DNA from: an uncultured Collinsella sp.
GTDB lineage: Bacteria > Actinomycetota > Coriobacteriia > Coriobacteriales > Coriobacteriaceae
Length of the DNA: 15,405 nt
Assembly (NCBI GenBank): GCA_902492755.1
Contig: CABUNB010000048.1
Location: 1 to 15,405 of the forward strand
Direction: 5' to 3'
The translations under genes and the position numbers were made by a program. Below the pieces are notes generated by a model that worked only from the letters and a program-made list of their open reading frames with translations, had not been told where the DNA came from and made no database searches. The stretch's first letter is position 1; every line of letters starts with the position of its first letter. Positions 1 through 4,503 of this stretch are shown here, piece after piece.

Positions 1-51
1 ATCGTTGGGGCCAGGCCCGATTTTGCCTCTTGACAATGTCCTGCTCATATT

Positions 52-87
52 AAAAAGGGACAGGTTTATTTTGGCATGTTTTATCTG
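52..87 (+). repeat. Left terminal inverted repeat of the RAYT unit
   Basis: The copy starts AAAAAGGGACAGGTTTATTT and runs to 87. Its reverse complement matches 1251-1286 at 35 of 36 positions; the single difference is at 77. The GGGACAGGTTTATTTTGG core is REP-like in its position beside a RAYT gene. Confidence 0.8.
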
Positions 88-131
88 CGGAAACGCCTCC
101 GTTGTAGTTCTTAGCTGCGGAGGCGTTTCCG
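88..131. repeat. Left-end hairpin of the RAYT unit
   Basis: A perfect 14-bp stem (88-101 against 118-131) encloses a 16-nt loop. The stem starts immediately after the left terminal repeat and lies between it and the 3' end of the transposase gene. A short T-rich stretch (GTTTTCTTG) follows on the plus strand, so it could also act as a terminator for transcription entering from the left. A subterminal Y1-transposase recognition hairpin is an equally good reading. Confidence 0.55.
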
Positions 132-177
132 TTTTCTTGTGACGCCTCGGGACTATTCTGTCGTTGCCGGCAGGTGA

Positions 178-936
178 CTATGCGGCATTCTTTATAATCC
201 ACGTTCCCAACCCGGTTAATAACTGAACCTGTTTGATCGTCAGCCCTTCTTTTCGAAGGGCCAGTATCGCTTCGTTGCGAAGTGCCTTGGAGATGGATTT
301 GAGTTCTGTGGGCGCACATCCCGCGACGTTTTGCACGACTGCCGCACCAAATTCACTTAGATCTTCCTCTCGCACTTTTGCCGTTGCGCTCGGACGATAG
401 GGCAGCATGGGTACACTTTTCATGAACTTGAGATATGAGCGCGGCGTCGGAAAAAGTGCGTCGACAACGTCCCCGGTGACATGCGGCCGAGACCTTGCTC
501 CCATTAGGTACTCACGATGGCTGCTCCATGGATAGTCGTCATATGTCGCCAGTCCTGCTTTTTGAGGATTCAAATGAATATATCGAATTGCTTCGAGCAG
601 ATACTCCTCCGATTTAATCGGCGAATCCCAGAAGCGCTCCTGAAATACGTGGCCGATATGACCCGCGCGTGCATTGTACCTGCCCGCATACGATACGGCT
701 ATCGCGTGCATCGCGTCGCTCTTGCGGTCGTCCGGATCGTCGACGAGCAGATGAATGTGATTTCCCATAAGGCACCAAGCGATAAGCTCAATATTGTGTT
801 TGGGGAGGATCGCATCGAGGATTTGAAGCAAGGCGATTCGGTCCTCGTCACCGTCAAACAGCAATTGCCCTCCGTTCCCGCGCAATGTGACGTGGAAAAA
901 ACCAGTCGGTGACTTTGAACGAGGTTTTCTCGGCAT
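178..936 (-). CDS. REP-associated tyrosine transposase (RAYT, Y1/HUH family)
   Basis: The 252-residue product is a single-strand DNA transposase of the IS200/TnpA-REP group, which cuts and joins DNA through a covalent 5'-phosphotyrosine. The HUH metal-binding motif is His60-Ile61-His62 in the context CLMGNHIHLLV. The likely catalytic tyrosine is Tyr119 in AIRYIHLNPQKAGL, the characteristic RAYT context. The C-terminal third (about 170-252) goes beyond the core and ends in a helix-rich segment (TIKQVQLLTGLGTWIIKN) that resembles a helix-turn-helix DNA-binding tail. The start is supported by an AAGGAGG ribosome binding site just upstream of the ATG. Key residues are present and the frame is intact, so the enzyme could be active. 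The gene is less GC-rich than argS or rho and lies alone inside inverted repeats, which points to horizontal origin. RAYTs are usually single-copy and immobile; whether this one moves is unknown. Confidence 0.9.
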   Translation of the reverse strand: MPRKPRSKSPTGFFHVTLRGNGGQLLFDGDEDRIALLQILDAILPKHNIELIAWCLMGNHIHLLVDDPDDRKSDAMHAIAVSYAGRYNARAGHIGHVFQERFWDSPIKSEEYLLEAIRYIHLNPQKAGLATYDDYPWSSHREYLMGARSRPHVTGDVVDALFPTPRSYLKFMKSVPMLPYRPSATAKVREEDLSEFGAAVVQNVAGCAPTELKSISKALRNEAILALRKEGLTIKQVQLLTGLGTWIIKNAA

Positions 937-1183
937 GGCCCCTCCTTTTAGCTCGGATGGGCTGAAGATACCTTATTGGGAGGTATTGGTTGTCGAGATT
1001 CAGTTCACCGACTATAGCTGCTACCTGCCGAAATGTTATTGCGTTTTCAAATTGATGCTTTTTAATGGTAATTGAGCGGGGTGAGAGCCCTCGATGCGGA
1101 TGTGGACGTTGCCAGCGTCGAGCTGGATTGTTCTTGTGTGAAGACGTCGCAAATGGGCTTCACGCATTTCTACGTAGATAGAA

Positions 1184-1226
1184 AAATGGCCGGGCGCTCA
1201 AAATAAAACGGAGCGCCCGGCCATTT
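1184..1226. repeat. Right-end hairpin of the RAYT unit
   Basis: A perfect 16-bp stem (1184-1199 against 1211-1226; AAATGGCCGGGCGCTC and its complement) encloses an 11-nt A-rich loop. It lies 24 bp inside the right terminal repeat and upstream of the transposase gene. The loop (AAAATAAAACG) resembles the CAAAATAAACC part of the terminal repeat. With no T-run on either side, it looks more like a recognition structure than a terminator. Confidence 0.55.
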
Positions 1227-1250
1227 ACTAATTGTTCATCGACGTTTGGC

Positions 1251-1286
1251 CAGATAAAACCTGCCAAAATAAACCTGTCCCTTTTT
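1251..1286 (-). repeat. Right terminal inverted repeat of the RAYT unit
   Basis: This is the inverted partner of 52-87, with one mismatch at 1261. It ends 6 bp before the carD stop codon. Part of it pairs with the adjoining chromosomal GGCAGG to form a second hairpin (1259-1292). Confidence 0.8.
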
Positions 1287-1292
1287 GGCAGG
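1255..1292 (-). terminator. Probable carD terminator formed with the RAYT terminal repeat
   Basis: Read on the minus strand, directly after the carD stop codon, CCTGCCAAAA pairs with TTTTGGCAGG (1283-1292 with 1259-1268), followed by TTTTATC. The hairpin plus short U-run has the form of an intrinsic terminator for carD. Most of the stem and loop belong to the RAYT terminal repeat; only the outer GGCAGG is chromosomal. The loop is rather long (14 nt) and the U-run short, so strength is uncertain. Confidence 0.5.
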
Positions 1293-1778
1293 TTAGTTAA
1301 GGGCGGCTTGGGCTAGGCGGGCTTCGGCGTCCTCTTCGGTGACGCCCAGGGCCACGGCGAACTCCTCTATGGAGCGGCGCTTGGCCTCCTTAAGTACGCG
1401 CATGTAGTAGGAGCTGGGCTTTTTATCAGCTTCCTCGGCCTGGCGAATGCGGTGCATCATGGTCTTTGCCACGCGGACCGTCTCGGGCGCGCCCAGCTTG
1501 AGCTGCTGCTTAAAGTGCGTCTCCTCAAGCGAGCTGTTACGCTCGGTAAAGGTGTCGCACTCTAGCTCGTCATAGTGGCTCAGCAGGTGCTCGGCATCTT
1601 GCTGGGAGATGGCGGCATGCAAACGATCGGCCTGCGCCACGGGGTACATGAGGATCGTCTGCGCATGTCCCTGCTTGGTCTCGAGCAACAGCATGGGCTG
1701 CGGTGTGTCGTCCCTAAAACCGACGACGGTGCAGACTCCCTGACCCGGATGAATGACGTGTTGACCGATTGAGAACAT
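1293..1778 (-). CDS. CarD/CdnL-family RNA polymerase-binding transcription regulator
   Basis: The 161-residue protein has the usual length and two-part layout of the CarD/CdnL family. Residues 1-65 form a Tudor-like RNA polymerase interaction domain starting MFSIGQHVIHPGQGVCTVVG. Residues 70-160 are an all-helical basic domain (ETVRVAKTMMHRIRQ, KPSSYYMRVLKEAKRRSIEE). Family members bind the beta subunit and stabilise open promoter complexes, often at rRNA and ribosomal genes. The start is set by GGAGG 6 nt upstream of the ATG, and an extended -10 lies about 35 bp upstream. The protein contains no tryptophan, although mycobacterial CarD uses a conserved Trp to wedge the DNA at the upstream edge of the bubble. 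This could be a diverged CarD-like regulator rather than a strict orthologue. It is transcribed alone, divergently from argS, and its 3' end abuts the RAYT unit. Confidence 0.85.
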   Translation of the reverse strand: MFSIGQHVIHPGQGVCTVVGFRDDTPQPMLLLETKQGHAQTILMYPVAQADRLHAAISQQDAEHLLSHYDELECDTFTERNSSLEETHFKQQLKLGAPETVRVAKTMMHRIRQAEEADKKPSSYYMRVLKEAKRRSIEEFAVALGVTEEDAEARLAQAALN

Positions 1779-1812
1779 GCTACCTCCAACTTATACGAAT
1801 TTGCGTATGTCT

Positions 1813-1821
1813 AGAATACCA
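1813..1821 (-). promoter_or_regulatory. Candidate extended -10 promoter of the CarD-family gene
   Basis: On the minus strand the sequence TGGTATTCT contains a TATTCT -10 with an upstream TG. It would start RNA roughly 28 nt before the ATG. I see no good -35 at the usual distance, so the call rests on the -10 alone. Confidence 0.35.
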
Positions 1822-2110
1822 CGCTGACGTGCGGAAACCCTTACTTTATGCAGGAAAAGCACACAACTCCGATAGGTAAGAGTATTCGATAAAAGACACA
1901 GCTCATTCACACCTTTATGCATTTTCAACGCGTGCATAATCTGCAGGCAGACCGGCATCTTTGAGAGACTCCATACAAGCTGTAGTCAATTTTGTGCATA
2001 TGCAATTTCGATTGGCTTTACCCTGCGATAGTGCCCGTCGCTTGTGATAGAGTGCTACAAACTCTGGCTTTTGCCCTACGAGTGACCAAGAGCTCGGGGG
2101 CTTTAACACA
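1822..2110. other. Divergent intergenic region between the CarD-family gene and argS
   Basis: The stretch of about 340 bp between the two start codons must hold the argS promoter, but I cannot place it with confidence. It is more AT-rich than the coding DNA around it. It contains TACCCTGCGATAG at 2019-2031, which recurs at 15247-15259. No RNA gene or convincing small gene is visible. An in-frame extension of argS back to 1992 is possible but lacks a ribosome binding site. Confidence 0.4.
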
Positions 2111-2120
2111 AGGAGGATCT

Positions 2121-3974
2121 ATGCCCGAGAAGATTGAAGAGCTGGTACGCGCTGCGCTTGCTGCGGCCCAGGAGGCCGGCGACCTTTCCGCATTTGAACT
2201 TGACGATTGCGCTATCGAGCGACCGGCTGACACTTCTCATGGCGAGTGGACCTCTACCATGGCCCTGAAGTCCGCCAAGCTGGCCCACTGCGCCCCGCGC
2301 AAGATCGCCGAGGCCATCGTTGCCCATATGCCCGAGGATCCCGCGATCGAGAAGGTTGAGATCGCAGGCCCCGGTTTCATCAACTTCTACCTCTCCGTTG
2401 CCGTCAAGAATGCCATCTTTGGCGAGGCTCGCGAGAAGGGCATGGACTTCGCTAAGTCCAACGTCGGTGGTGGCCTGAAGACCCAGGTCGAGTTCGTTTC
2501 CGCCAATCCCGTCGGCCCCATGCACATCGGTCATGGCCGCTGGGCCGCGCTGGGCGACTCGCTCTGCCGCGTCATGGACCACGCCGGTTACGAAATCCAG
2601 CGTGAGTTCTACATCAATGACCACGGCTCTCAGATGAACACCTTCGGCAACTCCATCAGCACGCGCTATATGCAGCTTGCCGACATCATCGCCAAGCAGG
2701 GCGTTGATATCGACGAGGCTCACAAGCTGCTGATCGCCGACCGTGACGCCTTCGTTGCCGACGAGAACGACGAGCATCCCGAGACCCATCCGTATCAGGA
2801 CAACTTTGCCGAGACTCTGGGCAAGGACTCCTACGGCGGCGACTACATCATCGACGAGGCCGCCGAGTTCTGGCGCACCGACGGCGATAAGTGGGTCAAC
2901 GCCGATCCTCAGGAGCGCATGGAGAGCTTCCGCGAGCGCGGCTATGTAAAGATGGTCGACAACATGCGCGACCTCTGCCACGCCGTCAACTGCGACTTCG
3001 ACCGTTGGTACTCCGAGCGCTCGCTGTACGTGAAGGACACCGAGGGCGAGACCGCCGGCACCTCCGCTGTCGACCGCGCTTTTGAGAAGCTCGACAAGAT
3101 GGGCTACCTCTACACCAAGGACGGCGCCCTGTGGTTCCGTTCCACCGACCTGGGCGACGACAAAGACCGCGTCCTGATCAAGTCCGATGGCGAGTACACC
3201 TACTTCGCCTCCGACGTCGCCTATCACTGGGACAAGTTCCAGCGCGTCGACCACGTCATCGACATTTGGGGTGCCGACCACCACGGCTACATCGAGCGCG
3301 TCCGCTGCGTCTGCGACGCTCTCGGCTATCCCGGCAAGTTTGAGGTTCTGCTGGGCCAGCTCGTCAACCTGCTGCGTAATGGCAAGCCCGTTCGTATGTC
3401 CAAGCGCAAGGGCACCATGGTGACCCTGCAGGAGCTCGTCGACGAGGTCGGCTCCGATGCCGCTCGCTACACGCTCATCTCCAAGAGCTCCAACCAGATG
3501 GTCGACTTCGACATTGAGGCCGTTAAGAAGCGCGACAACTCCAACCCGGTCTATTACGTGCAGTATGCTCACGCCCGCGTGTGCTCCATCCTGCGCCGTG
3601 CCGCCGACGTTACCGCCGAGCAGGCCGACGAGATGGGCATGAAGGCCGTTGCCGCCAAGGCCATCGGTGAGAACGTCGATTACTCGCTGCTGACCGACCC
3701 GACCGAGCTCGCCCTTTCGCGCAAGCTCAATGAGCTCACCGACCTGATCGCCAGCTGCGCTCGCGATCGCGCCCCGTTCCGTCTGACGCACTTTGCCGAG
3801 GAGCTCGCCGGCGACTTCCACAGCTTCTACGCTGCCTGCCAGGTGCTGCCGAGCGAGGGCCGTCCCGTCGACCCCGAGCTTTCGCGCGCCCGTCTGGCGG
3901 CTTGCGACGCTGTCCGCGTGACGCTCGCCCTGGTGCTTACCCTCGTTGGCGTTTCCGCGCCCGAGCAGATGTAA
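2121..3974 (+). CDS. argS: Arginyl-tRNA synthetase
   Basis: The 617-residue product charges tRNA-Arg with arginine in the cytoplasm. It is a class I synthetase. An N-terminal additional domain covers about residues 1-90 and ends near AGPGFINFYLS. The Rossmann signature is GPMHIGHG (HIGH at 135-138), and the second signature is a KMSKS variant, MSKRKG at 426-431. The C-terminal DALR-type anticodon-binding domain is introduced by YYVQYAHARVCSI (about 478-490). The catalytic domain holds an acidic segment around residues 190-290, so the protein is somewhat longer than E. coli ArgS (577). The start is chosen because AGGAGG lies 4 nt before this ATG; an upstream in-frame start at 1992 has no such site. 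The gene stands alone and ends at a strong terminator. Confidence 0.97.
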   Translation: MPEKIEELVRAALAAAQEAGDLSAFELDDCAIERPADTSHGEWTSTMALKSAKLAHCAPRKIAEAIVAHMPEDPAIEKVEIAGPGFINFYLSVAVKNAIFGEAREKGMDFAKSNVGGGLKTQVEFVSANPVGPMHIGHGRWAALGDSLCRVMDHAGYEIQREFYINDHGSQMNTFGNSISTRYMQLADIIAKQGVDIDEAHKLLIADRDAFVADENDEHPETHPYQDNFAETLGKDSYGGDYIIDEAAEFWRTDGDKWVNADPQERMESFRERGYVKMVDNMRDLCHAVNCDFDRWYSERSLYVKDTEGETAGTSAVDRAFEKLDKMGYLYTKDGALWFRSTDLGDDKDRVLIKSDGEYTYFASDVAYHWDKFQRVDHVIDIWGADHHGYIERVRCVCDALGYPGKFEVLLGQLVNLLRNGKPVRMSKRKGTMVTLQELVDEVGSDAARYTLISKSSNQMVDFDIEAVKKRDNSNPVYYVQYAHARVCSILRRAADVTAEQADEMGMKAVAAKAIGENVDYSLLTDPTELALSRKLNELTDLIASCARDRAPFRLTHFAEELAGDFHSFYAACQVLPSEGRPVDPELSRARLAACDAVRVTLALVLTLVGVSAPEQM

Positions 3975-4020
3975 TCTGCGGGTCATTTGACCGTGTAGGT
4001 TTGGTTTAACTGAGCCCTAT

Positions 4021-4053
4021 AAGCCCGATCTCCCACGGAGGTCGGGCTTTTTT
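4021..4053 (+). terminator. Rho-independent terminator of argS
   Basis: A 13-bp stem (4021-4033 against 4037-4049, one G-U pair) with a 3-nt loop is followed directly by a run of six T (4048-4053). It lies 46 bp after the argS stop codon. Confidence 0.92.
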
Positions 4054-4098
4054 CGCAAACGCCGACGTATTGACGAATTTGGAACTGCTGGAAATACG

Positions 4099-4248
4099 AA
4101 ACTATGCCGGTTTACTACGATGAATTGAGGAATTCCAACCACGCTGGCTTTTCGCAAAAAAGCGCAAGGCATCTACCTGCGGTTTTAGTTCAACCGGTTT
4201 CGGAGTAGTCGCGGTTGAGCGATTCATCGTAGTAAACCGCCATAGTTT
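4099..4248. repeat. MITE-like palindromic intergenic element
   Basis: Two 27-bp arms (4099-4125 and 4222-4248) are inverted copies that match at 26 of 27 positions; each contains GGTTTACTACGATGAAT or its complement. They enclose 96 bp with no coding potential and a weak internal hairpin (TCAACCG ... CGGTTGA, about 4189-4217). The symmetric ends, small size and intergenic site between the argS terminator and the rho promoter are typical of miniature inverted-repeat elements or bacterial intergenic palindromes. I infer this class. The mobilising enzyme is unknown and no target duplication is evident. Confidence 0.6.
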
Positions 4249-4285
4249 TGGCGGAGGCGGTCAGATTTGTGGGTGGTAAACCAAA

Positions 4286-4322
4286 GAGTGTCCCTTTTGA
4301 CTAGTCGTTTAAGAACGTCCCC
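4286..4322. repeat. Candidate solo REP-like repeat
   Basis: The segment carries TGTCCCTTTT (4289-4298), identical to 1276-1285 in the RAYT terminal repeat. Then come the palindrome GACTAGTC (4299-4306) and a second TCCCC (4318-4322). The layout of two CCC tracts around a palindromic core suggests a REP-type repeat, possibly served by another RAYT. The shared 10-mer is short, so the link is tentative. Confidence 0.4.
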
Positions 4323-4332
4323 GATGACTAAG

Positions 4333-4360
4333 TTGCAGGTGGCGGCGGTTGTGTTACACT
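4333..4360 (+). promoter_or_regulatory. Promoter of rho
   Basis: TTGCAG (4333-4338) and TACACT (4355-4360) are separated by 16 bp, with a TG one base before the -10 hexamer. RNA would start near 4367, giving a leader of about 137 nt before the GTG start of rho. Confidence 0.65.
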
Positions 4361-4439
4361 AACGCTGCGTAGTTGACGCAATCATCTCGATACAGATCAA
4401 TGATGTCGGTCGTTTTGAACGGAACTAGACTGTTTAGCC

Positions 4440-4478
4440 GCCCTGAAGGTTTATGCAGGGAGCATGTGATCACAGGGC
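4440..4478 (+). promoter_or_regulatory. Structured leader of rho with alternative pairings
   Basis: CCCTG (4441-4445) can pair either with CAGGG at 4456-4460 or, as GCCCTG, with CAGGGC at 4473-4478, so two hairpins compete. A perfect 10-bp palindrome TGTGATCACA (4465-4474) sits between them. Rho genes in other bacteria are autoregulated by termination in the leader, and this leader could serve that role. The pairings are short and the function is inferred. Confidence 0.35.
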
Positions 4479-4503
4479 TTGAAAAGAAAGTTGAGCAAAC
4501 ACT

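Larger units (their letters stand above)
52..1286. mobile_element. RAYT-containing unit bounded by 36-bp inverted repeats
   Basis: The transposase gene at 178-936 lies between two inverted copies of a 36-bp sequence (52-87 and 1251-1286) that agree at 35 of 36 positions. The outer 25 bp (52-76 against 1262-1286) are a perfect match. Just inside each copy is a long hairpin (88-131 and 1184-1226). This is what is seen. Known biology: Y1 (HUH) transposases of the IS200/IS605 superfamily, including RAYTs, recognise hairpins at element ends and do not need terminal inverted repeats, but RAYT genes are often flanked by inverted REP sequences. I infer that the unit is either a RAYT gene with its cognate REP pair or a mobile unit. 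No target duplication is expected or seen. The coding sequence inside is less GC-rich than its neighbours, which fits acquisition. Confidence 0.7.

Noticed and set aside
1..51. TTGACA at 31-36 as a promoter, and GGGGCCAGGCCC as a terminator tail
   Set aside because: No -10 lies at a workable distance, and the inverted bases leave no room for a loop; too little sequence is visible to the left.
1992..2120. A 43-residue N-terminal extension of ArgS
   Set aside because: The upstream in-frame start has no ribosome binding site, whereas AGGAGG lies 4 nt before the ATG at 2121, and ArgS homologues start there.
2103..3986. A 627-codon open frame antisense to argS
   Set aside because: It mirrors the codon structure of a GC-rich gene (Gly/Val/Leu-rich, no domain), has no ribosome binding site and lies wholly over a certain gene.
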